Notes: a model not told the origin generated them from the sequence alone. A stretch of DNA of 41,185 bases from Mycobacteriales bacterium (GCA_040902655.1 JBBDWV010000061.1:1-41185), one strand, 5' to 3'. Shown: positions 19,197 to 25,876, numbered from the stretch's first letter. Numbers and translations are program-made.

Positions 19197-20093
19197 ATGA
19201 CGGCGAGGGGGTTCCACGACGTGCGGCTGCCCTGCGCGCGGTCCGACGCCGCCGGTGACGAGTCGGAGCCGACGCTGCTGACGGTGGTCCCCGAGCTGGT
19301 CGAGGGTGCCGTCCTGGTCGAGGAACTCGCGGTGACGGTCCAGGCCGAGGTGTTGGTGGGCGACGGCGACGTGTCGCTGGTCGACGAGATCGCCCGAGCC
19401 GAGGCGCTGGTTCTCGAGCTCGATGCCGAGGTCCACGGCGGCAGGCCGGTGCGTGAGCGCTGGCGCAATCCCGACGGCAAGACCGACGAGGACCTCGTGC
19501 TGGAGGTCCGCGGCGGCAGCGAAGCCGCCCAATCCGAGCTGCTCGCCAAGTACCGCGCGTTCGCCCGGGTGAAGGCCCGTTCGTACTTCCTGGTCGGTGC
19601 CGACCGCGAGGACATCGTCCAGGAGGGGATGATCGGCCTCTACAAGGCGATCCGCGACTTCAACCCCGAGCTGCAGACGTCGTTCCGGGCCTTTGCCGAG
19701 CTCTGCGTCACCCGGCAGATCATCACGGCGATCAAGGCGGCGACGCGGCAGAAGCACGGCCCGCTGAACAACTACGTGTCCTTCTCGCGACCGGCCCTCG
19801 GCGAGAACGACGGCGAGCGGGTGCTGTCCGACGTCCTGCCGACGGTGGCGATCAGCGACCCGGCCGATCTCGTCATCTCCGCCGAGCGGATCCGGGCTCT
19901 GCAGGCGCACTTCGACGAGGTGCTGTCCGACCTCGAGACCGAGGTGCTGCGCCTGTACGTCGAGGGCAAGAGCTACCAGGAGATCGCCGAGCGGCTCCAG
20001 CGGCACGTCAAGTCGATCGACAACGCGCTGCAGCGCATCAAGCGCAAGCTCGAGGGCCACCTGCAGGCCCGCTCGGTCGCCGAATCCGGCTGA
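19197..20093 (+). CDS. RNA polymerase sigma factor, SigH/Spo0H-like
   Basis: The 298-residue protein has an acidic Val/Glu-rich N-terminal region (about 110 residues), sigma region 2 (ELLAKYRAFARVKARSYF, then DREDIVQEGMIGLYKAIRDF) and region 4 (LSDLETEVLRLYVEGKSYQEIAERL, then VKSIDNALQRIKRKL). These resemble the Spo0H/SigH group of Bacillus rather than ECF factors. The start is uncertain: the frame is open from ATG 19035, with a TACGCT box 9 nt before it, but GC at third codon positions becomes coding-like only after ATG 19197, so I favour 19197. ATG 19128 is another option. The role is probably stress or developmental expression (inference). Confidence 0.85.
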   Translation: MTARGFHDVRLPCARSDAAGDESEPTLLTVVPELVEGAVLVEELAVTVQAEVLVGDGDVSLVDEIARAEALVLELDAEVHGGRPVRERWRNPDGKTDEDLVLEVRGGSEAAQSELLAKYRAFARVKARSYFLVGADREDIVQEGMIGLYKAIRDFNPELQTSFRAFAELCVTRQIITAIKAATRQKHGPLNNYVSFSRPALGENDGERVLSDVLPTVAISDPADLVISAERIRALQAHFDEVLSDLETEVLRLYVEGKSYQEIAERLQRHVKSIDNALQRIKRKLEGHLQARSVAESG

Positions 20094-20139
20094 TCGCTCA
20101 GGGGCGGCTGATTGTTCAGAGCCGGCTGATCGCTCAGTG
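20086..20139. repeat. Three 18-bp tandem repeats spanning two convergent stop codons
   Basis: Units start at 20086, 20104 and 20122. CCGGCTGATCGCTCA is exact in the first and third; the middle is GCGGCTGATTGTTCA. Each unit holds TGA on the plus strand and TGA (as TCA) on the minus strand. The first provides the sigma-factor stop (20091-20093) and the third the stop of the signal-peptidase gene (20134-20136). Confidence 0.85.
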
Positions 20140-21660
20140 CCTGCTGACGACCTCGTCCGGGACCTCGACCGCGAGTGGCTCCGGCTGGGGCACCTCGTGC
20201 GGCGCCCAGCTGCGGAAGCGGTAGGTGGTTCCCTCGTCCTGGACGACGTAAGTCGTGACGCCGCCGCGCTCCCAGTGCAGGACCAGCAGCCCGTAGCGCT
20301 CGGCGAGCCGGACGAGGTGATCGACGCTGTCCACGTCCACGACCGGTCGTCCAAGGGTGAGGGCGATGGGCAGCACCGGCAGCAGCAGGTCCTTGTGTCG
20401 CTGCCGGATCCGGTCGGCCTCGCTGGCCGGGCTGAGGATGCGGCCCAGGACCAGCAGGACCAGGCCGAGGAACGCGGCCAGCAGCAGGGCGGCAACCGAG
20501 ACCGTACGGGCGGTGGAGACGTCGACGCTCCGGGCGAGGGCGGACAGCTGGGCGGGGGCGGTGCCGGCCTCCGGCTCGGTGCTGCTGGTGGAGGCGGTCA
20601 GCGCCTCCTCGCTGGCCGGCTTGAGGGTGAGGCCGTCGAGTGTGAGGGGCAGCCGGGGGGCGAACTGGCCGCCGCCGTCCATCCAGATCCTGGGGATCAC
20701 GGTGACGGTCAGGCTGCCGGCCGGGATGCCGATGACGGCCGCGGCCGCCTCGGCCCGGTCCTCGAAGGCGGAAAGGTCGAGGGTGACGCTGCCGTCGTGT
20801 TGCGCGGGCAGCGGCCGCGCCGGGGCGAGGTGGAGCGTGGAGCGCCACCCGCTGGCGGTGGACAACTCGGCATCGACGGCGATCCTGCCGGGGCGGCCGT
20901 CGTAGGAGTAGGTGACATCGACCGAGTCGGTCAGTGCGCGGAAGACCGGCTGCGGCGCAGTGACGGTCGTGCCGTCATAGGCGGCGGACTCAGGAACCGT
21001 TGCGGTGTAGGAGAAGTCGATGCTGGAGTCGACGCTGGCCGGGGCTGCCGCCGTCGTCGTGGTGGGACGGGTCCAGCTGAGCCCGCCGAGGGCGACGCCG
21101 AGCAGGCCCACGGCGGCCGCGGTTGCGGCAACCGGACGCAGTGCCGGCGGCAGCGTGCTGAGGGAGGCGGAGGACGTGCTGCGGTGGCGAGACACGGTAC
21201 GGCGCTCCTTGCGGCGTTGGCGCTTGGTCGTGGCGGCGGCGGCGCCACCGGCGAGCAGGAGGAACGTGTACGCGGCGAGGGCCGGCGGACTGGTCAGCCG
21301 CTTCAGCCAGATCCCGCCCTGCGGGATGTGCAGCAGCTCCTTGCCGACCAGATCGTCGAGCGTGGGCTTCTCTGGGTCGAGCCAGGAGTTGTTGTCGCCC
21401 TGGAAGACGAAGCGGTCGCCTTCGACGGCGACGATGCGGTGCAGGACGACGGTCTCGAGCATCGGGCTGTAGTAGGCGGCGGAGTCGCCGACGCCGTACG
21501 AGGAGGCGGGGCCGACGAGGACGAGGTCGCCGGCAGCGATCCGCGGCTGCATGGAGATGCCGTTGGTGGTGACGACGGAGAGCGTGCCGGTCAGCACGAG
21601 GGCGACGGCGCTCATCACGAAGGCCGCGATGAGGCCACCCGCCAGGGCGAGCTTGCTCAT
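20134..21660 (-). CDS. SipW-type signal peptidase I fused to DUF5305-like domain
   Basis: The 508-residue protein joins two modules. Residues 1-150 form a signal peptidase of the SipW/ER type with flanking helices, catalytic Ser36 (NGISMQPRIAAGD) and His74 (VVLHRIVAVEGD) in place of the bacterial lysine, plus GDNNSWLDPE. After a basic loop and another helix (about 178-195), residues 205-370 form an extracytoplasmic beta-rich region (FSYTATVPESAAYDGTTV, then RALTDSVDVTYSYDG) resembling DUF5305. A last helix (about 400-420) and a cytosolic tail of about 90 residues follow. RBS GAGGAGG precedes ATG 21660. The small secreted protein encoded 73 nt upstream is its likely substrate (inference). Confidence 0.85.
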   Translation of the reverse strand: MSKLALAGGLIAAFVMSAVALVLTGTLSVVTTNGISMQPRIAAGDLVLVGPASSYGVGDSAAYYSPMLETVVLHRIVAVEGDRFVFQGDNNSWLDPEKPTLDDLVGKELLHIPQGGIWLKRLTSPPALAAYTFLLLAGGAAAATTKRQRRKERRTVSRHRSTSSASLSTLPPALRPVAATAAAVGLLGVALGGLSWTRPTTTTAAAPASVDSSIDFSYTATVPESAAYDGTTVTAPQPVFRALTDSVDVTYSYDGRPGRIAVDAELSTASGWRSTLHLAPARPLPAQHDGSVTLDLSAFEDRAEAAAAVIGIPAGSLTVTVIPRIWMDGGGQFAPRLPLTLDGLTLKPASEEALTASTSSTEPEAGTAPAQLSALARSVDVSTARTVSVAALLLAAFLGLVLLVLGRILSPASEADRIRQRHKDLLLPVLPIALTLGRPVVDVDSVDHLVRLAERYGLLVLHWERGGVTTYVVQDEGTTYRFRSWAPHEVPQPEPLAVEVPDEVVSRH

Positions 21661-21690
21661 CGCGGCCTCCTCGACGTACTGGCCTTGAGG

Positions 21691-21726
21691 CCGGGGGCGG
21701 CCCGCGTCAGCGCGGACCGCCCCCGG
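21691..21726 (-). terminator. 16-bp stem-loop between the secreted-protein and signal-peptidase genes
   Basis: CCGGGGGCGGCCCGCG (21691-21706) pairs with 21711-21726 across a TCAG loop; one position forms a wobble or mismatch depending on strand. It sits 7 nt beyond the upstream stop codon, and the next gene is on the same strand. It is either a partial terminator or a 3' stabiliser that gives more cargo than peptidase mRNA. Confidence 0.6.
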
Positions 21727-21733
21727 TAGGGGA

Positions 21734-22141
21734 CTAGCTGGTGGCGACGACAGTCAGGTTGTCGGCGGCGAGAACGGTCTCGCCGTTGCCGGTGACGTCA
21801 CAGGTCCAGGTGATGCCGAGCCCACCAGCGCTGGTGCAGGAGTTGACCGTTCCCGTCTCCAGGCGCAGGTCGTCGGAGCGGACCCAGCTGCCGGCGTCCT
21901 TCGTGCGCATCGCGACGTAGCGAGCCGTCTTGTCGAGAGTGAACTCGACGCTGTCCAGGTTCTCTGGGTCGGTGCTGTTGGCGTTGTACTGGATGTCGCT
22001 CGTCGCGTACGGGCTGATGACCGTGGTGCCGAAGCCGGCGTCGCTCGCTGCGACGGTGTTGCCGGCGGTGAAGGCGGAGCCGGAGGCGGCGACGACGCCG
22101 GCGACGGCGACGGCGCCCAGGAGCTTGAAGTTCGTGCGCAT
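21734..22141 (-). CDS. Small secreted protein with SipW-type signal peptide
   Basis: The 135-residue protein has the N terminus MRTNFKLLGAVAVAGVVAASG, a hydrophobic signal of the kind seen in SipW substrates (camelysin/TasA-like proteins), followed by a mature domain of about 105 residues rich in Thr, Ser, Asp and Val with two cysteines (VNSCTSAGGLGITWTCDVTG) that could form a disulphide. I do not recognise a named family for the mature part. The gene is preceded by a c-di-GMP-I-type riboswitch and followed by a SipW-DUF5305 peptidase, so it is probably a c-di-GMP-controlled surface or matrix protein. ATG 22141 has AGGGA upstream. The frame continues upstream through the riboswitch, but that part is not coding. 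Confidence 0.82.
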   Translation of the reverse strand: MRTNFKLLGAVAVAGVVAASGSAFTAGNTVAASDAGFGTTVISPYATSDIQYNANSTDPENLDSVEFTLDKTARYVAMRTKDAGSWVRSDDLRLETGTVNSCTSAGGLGITWTCDVTGNGETVLAADNLTVVATS

Positions 22142-22154
22142 AAGGGGTTTCCCT

Positions 22155-22240
22155 GTCTCTTCGGTAACCCGGCTGACCCCCTGTTGGGGCCCCGTGGCTT
22201 TGCGTCCCCGACTCGCACCGGGTTTGCCGTTTCGCTTGAC
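22155..22240 (-). ncRNA. c-di-GMP-I (GEMM) riboswitch
   Basis: Read on the minus strand the leader contains the GEMM core in order: GGCAAACC, a P2 stem CCCGGU/GUCGGG closed by a GCGA (GNRA) tetraloop, the near-invariant GGGGACGCAAAGCC, a P3 stem GGGGCCCC/GGGGGUC, and the tetraloop receptor side CAGCCGGGUUACCGAA. These are the conserved elements of the c-di-GMP-I class; a few members sense cGAMP instead. It ends about 20 nt before the ATG of the secreted-protein gene and would set its expression, either through the ribosome-binding site or by antitermination. Confidence 0.88.
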
Positions 22241-22411
22241 AATCTGCTGCTTCGTCTGGGCGTCGCAAGTTCTGTAGGCAAACTCACCCACCAATATTTC
22301 CGGGACGACCGGCCGCGATGGCTCCGGGCGCGGTACCGCCCTCTCCGCCGCTGGCCGACACGGAGATCCACACCAGCCCACCTTCCGAGTCACGGCGACG
22401 CCGACCGGAGG

Positions 22412-22466
22412 GGATGCCGGCCGGCTGGGATGCCGACCGGCTGGGATGCCGGCCGGCTGGGACGCC
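22412..22466. repeat. 16-bp tandem repeat, about 3.4 copies
   Basis: GGATGCCGGCCGGCTG occurs at 22412-22427 and 22444-22459, with a one-base variant at 22428-22443 and a partial fourth copy. It lies in the non-coding stretch 22241-22545 between the riboswitch and tRNA-Thr. That stretch also holds an unusually AT-rich patch near 22285-22300 and otherwise nothing recognisable. Confidence 0.85.
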
Positions 22467-22545
22467 GGGGGCCCGTCGTTCGGCGTTCCACCACCACCGG
22501 CACCGCCCGGGTCGCTGGCCGGTGCCGGGGGCGGGAACGTCCGAC

Positions 22546-22551
22546 TAGGGT
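22546..22551 (+). promoter_or_regulatory. Possible -10 element for tRNA-Thr (TAGGGT)
   Basis: TAGGGT fits TANNNT and lies 12 nt before the mature tRNA 5' end. No clear -35 is seen. Confidence 0.35.
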
Positions 22552-22562
22552 TGCTCACCTGC

Positions 22563-22637
22563 GCCGGATTAGCTCAGTGGTAGAGCAACCGCCTTGTAAG
22601 CGGTAGGTCGTCGGTTCAACCCCGACATCCGGCTCCA
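22563..22637 (+). tRNA. tRNA-Thr (anticodon TGT)
   Basis: The cloverleaf folds cleanly. Acceptor GCCGGAT (22563-22569) pairs with ATCCGGC, D arm GCTC...GAGC, anticodon arm ACCGC/GCGGT with loop CTTGTAA (anticodon TGT), and T arm GTCGG-TTCAACC-CCGAC. CCA is encoded at 22635-22637. Confidence 0.97.
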
Positions 22638-22654
22638 GCCTGTGCACGCAAGCC

Positions 22655-22680
22655 CTCTCATGATCAACTCTCATGATCAA
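22655..22680. repeat. Exact tandem duplication of 13 bp
   Basis: CTCTCATGATCAA occurs at 22655-22667 and again at 22668-22680. The second copy runs into the left arm of the long inverted repeat that follows. Confidence 0.9.
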
Positions 22681-22739
22681 CGCCGGACTTCCGCGGTTTT
22701 CGGCGGACGAGAATGTGCGGAAGGCCGGCGTTGATCATG
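22672..22739. repeat. Long inverted repeat (23-nt arms) after tRNA-Thr
   Basis: The left arm 22672-22694 (CATGATCAACGCCGG...CTTCCGC) and right arm 22717-22739 pair at 22 of 23 positions with a 22-nt loop. It lies between the tRNA and the convergent GGDEF gene and could be a bidirectional terminator. The long perfect arms and the adjoining duplication also fit a small palindromic repeat element. No encoded protein. Confidence 0.8.
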
Positions 22740-22823
22740 GGGCGGTACGGTCCGCGGGATTACCGGGTCCGCGGAGTGGCTCCCGCACGCGCCCCGCCGG
22801 CGCGCACTGGTCCGCGAGCACTG

Positions 22824-23876
22824 TCAGTCGTCGGACAGCTGGTAGCGGTTCCCGCCCGATCGCTTGGCCCGGTACATCGCCTGGTCGGCCCGGGCGATCA
22901 GGCTCTCGGCGGACAGTCCCTCGTCCTGCGTGACCGCGATGCCGACACTCGCGCTCGGACGTTCCGCCACCTCTGCCGGCACCTCGCACGTCCGCACGCC
23001 GTCGAGCACTCGCCCGGCCACGGCCTCGGCCTCAGCCGACTGGTGCAGGTCCTCAAGCAGGACGACGAACTCGTCTCCGCCGAAGCGGGCCACGGCGTCG
23101 CAGGGCCGGACGCTGCGTTGCAGCTCCTCGGCGAAGCAGCGGATGAGCTGGTCGCCCGTGGCATGGCCGTACGCGTCGTTGACCTGCTTGAGTCGGTCGA
23201 GGTCGATGAACAGCACGCCCACCCGCTGTGGGTGGCGCGCCGTCCGGGCCAGCGCGCGGGAAATCTGCTCGAGGATCACCGGACGGATCAGCAGCCCGGT
23301 CAGCGGGTCGTGCAGGACGCGCACGGCCAGCTGGTCGCGGGTGTCACGCAGCTCGGTGTTCAGCGCCTGCAGCTCTCGGGCACGCGCGAACAGGTCGGCT
23401 TCGACCTCCTGCATCCGCCGCTCCCAGGCCTGGTCCTCGGCCGGCTCCCCGTGACCCTGTTGCCGCGCGCGGACGAAGTCTGTGACGTCTTCCGCCCGGT
23501 GCAGCAGCAGCATGGTGTGGCCGTCCTCGTCCAGGACGGGAACCTGGATCGGACTCCAGTACCGCTCCTCGAAGATGCCGCCGGTGCCGGCGATGTCGTA
23601 CCGCTGGACGGCCATCGTGTCCGGGCGGCCGGTGTCCCGGGCACGCTCCAGCGAGGCCCGCAGGTTGGCCACCCCGTCGTGCTGCGTGTGGGCAGGCTCC
23701 GGGAACACGTCGAACAGGTACCGGCCGAGCAGCTGCTCCCGTGAGTAGCCGGGTAGCGCCCTCAAGTAGGTGTCGTTCGCCTCGAGAATGATCAGATCGG
23801 GGCTCAGGACGAGCAGTGGTGTAGGCGCTGCGGCGAAGACGTCCCGGTAGGGGACGTCCTGGTGTTGGGGTGACAT
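22824..23876 (-). CDS. PAS-GGDEF diguanylate cyclase
   Basis: The 350-residue cytosolic protein has an N-terminal PAS domain (about 10-135: AAAPTPLLVLSPDLIILEAN...YSREQLLGRYLFDVFP), a short coiled coil (about 150-185) and a GGDEF domain with the intact active site RFGGDEF (266-270). An RxxD I-site (Arg257-Asp260) lies five residues before it. It should therefore make c-di-GMP from two GTP and be product-inhibited. No membrane helix or EAL domain. ATG 23876 was chosen for GAGG upstream and the natural start of the PAS domain; GTG 23897 is possible. Proximity to a c-di-GMP riboswitch suggests a local circuit. Confidence 0.93.
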   Translation of the reverse strand: MSPQHQDVPYRDVFAAAPTPLLVLSPDLIILEANDTYLRALPGYSREQLLGRYLFDVFPEPAHTQHDGVANLRASLERARDTGRPDTMAVQRYDIAGTGGIFEERYWSPIQVPVLDEDGHTMLLLHRAEDVTDFVRARQQGHGEPAEDQAWERRMQEVEADLFARARELQALNTELRDTRDQLAVRVLHDPLTGLLIRPVILEQISRALARTARHPQRVGVLFIDLDRLKQVNDAYGHATGDQLIRCFAEELQRSVRPCDAVARFGGDEFVVLLEDLHQSAEAEAVAGRVLDGVRTCEVPAEVAERPSASVGIAVTQDEGLSAESLIARADQAMYRAKRSGGNRYQLSDD

Positions 23877-24035
23877 CGGTGTCAGTGCCTCGCTCACACG
23901 GCAGGATCGGGTTGGCGCCGTACGGCCGAGTCGCCGACGCCCGCACGGCAAGGCCGATCTCGTTGCCTTCCCGCCACCCAACGCTCACCAACCCACGCAT
24001 CCGGGTGAACTTCACGCTCCGGACGCGCGATTGCC

Positions 24036-24070
24036 GTTCAGCCCAGGCCAGACCGGCGCCTGGGGTGAAC
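24036..24070 (-). terminator. Stem-loop downstream of bfr
   Basis: GTTCAGCCCAGGC (24036-24048) pairs with 24058-24070 at 12 of 13 positions, with a 9-nt loop, 18 nt after the bfr stop on the minus strand. There is no T tract. The rest of 23877-24088 should hold the promoter of the GGDEF gene, but I cannot identify it. Confidence 0.55.
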
Positions 24071-24088
24071 GGGCAGGAGTTGGCCGAC

Positions 24089-24568
24089 CTACTCCCCGGC
24101 TCCGCCGACCTGCAGGGCGAGGTACTCCTGCTCGCCGAGGCCCTTCATCAGCGACAGCTGCGTCTCGAGGTAGTCGATGTGCTCCTCCTCGCTGCTCAGG
24201 ATGTCCTCGAGCAGGAGCCGGCTGACGGTGTCGTCGGCCTGCCGGCAGACGTCGAGCCCGCGGCGCAGCGTCGCGATGGCCTGCACCTCGACCGCCATGT
24301 CGGCCTCGAACTGCTCGCGGACGCGCTCACCGATCCGGATCGAGCCGAGCCGCTGCAGGTTCGGATGCCCTTCGAGGAACAGGATCCGGTGGATCAGCAG
24401 GTCGGCGTGCTTCATCTCGTCGATCGACTCGTCGTAGCTGTGCTGCGCCAGCCGGCTGAAGCCCCAGTTCTTCTGCATCGCGTAGTGCAGGTAATACTGG
24501 TTCGTCGCGCTCAGCTCGTTGGTGAGGACCTCGTTGAGGACCTCGATGACCCGCTCATCGCCCTGCAT
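24089..24568 (-). CDS. bfr: Bacterioferritin
   Basis: The 159-residue four-helix protein forms 24-mer iron-storage shells. Ferroxidase residues are all present: Glu18, Glu51, His54, Glu94, Glu127 and His130. Met52 (DEMKHAD) is the haem-ligand methionine of true bacterioferritins. GAGGAG precedes ATG 24568. It lies 36 nt downstream of the bacterioferritin-associated ferredoxin gene and is probably cotranscribed with it. Confidence 0.97.
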   Translation of the reverse strand: MQGDERVIEVLNEVLTNELSATNQYYLHYAMQKNWGFSRLAQHSYDESIDEMKHADLLIHRILFLEGHPNLQRLGSIRIGERVREQFEADMAVEVQAIATLRRGLDVCRQADDTVSRLLLEDILSSEEEHIDYLETQLSLMKGLGEQEYLALQVGGAGE

Positions 24569-24604
24569 GCGTCTCCTCGAGTCTGGACCGGAACAGCGAC
24601 GCTA

Positions 24605-24805
24605 CTAGCCCGCGAGCGCCTCGTCCCGGTGCATCTCGCAGGCGGGAGCGGTCCGACCGCACAGCTCGCGCAGCATCGGGATGCAGCCGCCGCAGCCGGT
24701 GCCGGCCCTGGTGGCCCGCACCACGCCGCGCATACCGTCGGCTCCGGCGTCCAGGAGCTGGTCGACGCGGGCGTCGTTGACGCGGTAGCAGTGGCACACC
24801 AGCAC
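24605..24805 (-). CDS. bfd: Bacterioferritin-associated [2Fe-2S] ferredoxin (Bfd-like)
   Basis: The 66-residue protein begins VLVCHCYRVND and has the Bfd cysteine pattern Cys4-x-Cys6 ... Cys38-x2-Cys41 (GTGCGGC). Bfd delivers electrons to bacterioferritin to release stored iron. GTG 24805 was chosen since cysteines sit immediately after it in the family; the frame upstream is not coding. An iron box lies about 70 nt upstream. Confidence 0.9.
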   Translation of the reverse strand: MLVCHCYRVNDARVDQLLDAGADGMRGVVRATRAGTGCGGCIPMLRELCGRTAPACEMHRDEALAG

Positions 24806-24871
24806 GGGAGTCAGACCCTTTCCGAGCGAGCGGACGGTGCGGTACGGGGGTGGTCGCCGGGGCGACGAGCC

Positions 24872-24890
24872 GTAAGGGCAGCCTAACCTT
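24872..24890 (-). promoter_or_regulatory. IdeR/DtxR-like iron box with -10 (TAGGCT) for bfd
   Basis: On the minus strand AAGGTTAGGCTGCCCTTAC resembles the IdeR consensus TTAGGTTAGGCTAACCTAA. It contains TAGGCT (24880-24885), a good -10, so bound repressor would block transcription of bfd-bfr. Confidence 0.6.
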
Positions 24891-24928
24891 CGTCGTGCCT
24901 CTCCTGTCAAGGCCCCAGGGGTTGGCAC

Positions 24929-24947
24929 TTAGGGCATCTTGCCCTAA
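24929..24947 (+). promoter_or_regulatory. IdeR/DtxR-like iron box (perfect palindrome) upstream of the iron-uptake operon
   Basis: TTAGGGCATCTTGCCCTAA is an inverted repeat with 8-bp arms and a 3-bp centre, 19 bp in all like the DtxR/IdeR box, with matching TTAGG...CCTAA ends. It overlaps a -10 (TAACCT, 24945-24950) lying 8 nt before ATG 24959. Iron-dependent repression of the operon and a leaderless mRNA are inferred. Confidence 0.75.
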
Positions 24948-24958
24948 CCTCCAGCGGC

Positions 24959-25876
24959 ATGTCCCGGAGAACGACGGCTCGACCAGCTGGGTGCGCCGCC
25001 GTGCGCGCTGCACTCGCCGAGCCGATGCACGCGACCGCACCCGAGCGGGCGGCGTCCTGGCTGCTCGTGGAGCACCCCGGGCCCTGGCCGTCGGACGGGC
25101 TGCCCGCCGATCTGCCGGCCGGCGTCGTGGCGGTGCTCGAGCGGGCGACGGAGGCGGGGGTGCGCCCGCAGCTGATCCGGCGCGTCGCGGACCGCCGCCG
25201 GGACGTGGCTACCGTGTTCCTCGCCTCCTGCCGCCCCGGCGCCGCCTGGGTCGAGCGCCGGGACCTGCCGGACCTGCGTGCACTGGCCGAGCTCGACGTG
25301 GCCCGGCTCGCGGCCGGACAGCTGCCCGGTTTCGGCGCGCCCGATGCCGGACCGGTGGTGCTGGTGTGCACGCACGGCCGGCGGGACGTCTGCTGCGCCC
25401 GACTCGGCCGGCCGGTCGCGGCGCTGCTGGACGCGCAGCTGCCCGGTCAGGTGTGGGAGACCAGCCACGTCGGCGGCGACCGCTTCGCGCCGAACGTCGT
25501 CTCGCTCCCGGACGGCAGCTACCACGGCGGGGTCGCGTCGGCCGACGTGCCGGCACTGGTCGCCGCCCTCGCCTCGGGCCAGGTCCTGCTGCCGCGGCTG
25601 CGGGGACGAGCGGGCCTGCCCCCCGCCGCGCAGGCCGCCGACCACTTCGTCCGGATGCGGACCGGTGCAGCCGCGGTCGATGCCGTACGTCCGGTCACGT
25701 GCAGTCCGGTCCGGTCCGGGGAGACGTGCGTCGAGCTCCTCGTCGGCGCAACGCGGTGGTGCGTGCACGTCACCGTCCGGGCGGCAGCCCGTGAGCGGCT
25801 GACGTCCTGCGCCGGGGACGGCACTGTCGCCACACCCAACGCGTACGACCTCGTCGCCCTGTGGCAGCTGGCATGA
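24959..25876 (+). CDS. Sucrase/ferredoxin-like protein (possible siderophore ferric reductase)
   Basis: The 305-residue protein belongs to the Suc_Fer-like/thioredoxin-like ferredoxin family. VLVCTHGRRDVCCARLGRP contains the Cys cluster, WETSHVGGDRFAPNVVSLPDG is the second signature, and C-terminal cysteines and histidine (RWCVHV) may complete an Fe-S site. It heads a siderophore importer operon under an iron box, so reductive release of iron from an imported siderophore is plausible but inferred. ATG 24959 is probably leaderless. The end overlaps the first permease by 4 nt. Confidence 0.85.
   Translation: MSRRTTARPAGCAAVRAALAEPMHATAPERAASWLLVEHPGPWPSDGLPADLPAGVVAVLERATEAGVRPQLIRRVADRRRDVATVFLASCRPGAAWVERRDLPDLRALAELDVARLAAGQLPGFGAPDAGPVVLVCTHGRRDVCCARLGRPVAALLDAQLPGQVWETSHVGGDRFAPNVVSLPDGSYHGGVASADVPALVAALASGQVLLPRLRGRAGLPPAAQAADHFVRMRTGAAAVDAVRPVTCSPVRSGETCVELLVGATRWCVHVTVRAAARERLTSCAGDGTVATPNAYDLVALWQLA

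Noticed and set aside
20137-21729. Plus-strand frame of about 530 codons opposite the signal-peptidase gene
   Set aside because: Gly/Arg/Gln-rich shadow of a minus-strand gene with clear motifs and RBS.
22142-22558. N-terminal extension of the small secreted protein
   Set aside because: It would translate the c-di-GMP riboswitch and a minisatellite; the signal peptide begins at 22141.
22563-22739. Integrated element or prophage at tRNA-Thr
   Set aside because: No integrase, no second att copy and ordinary genes on both sides.
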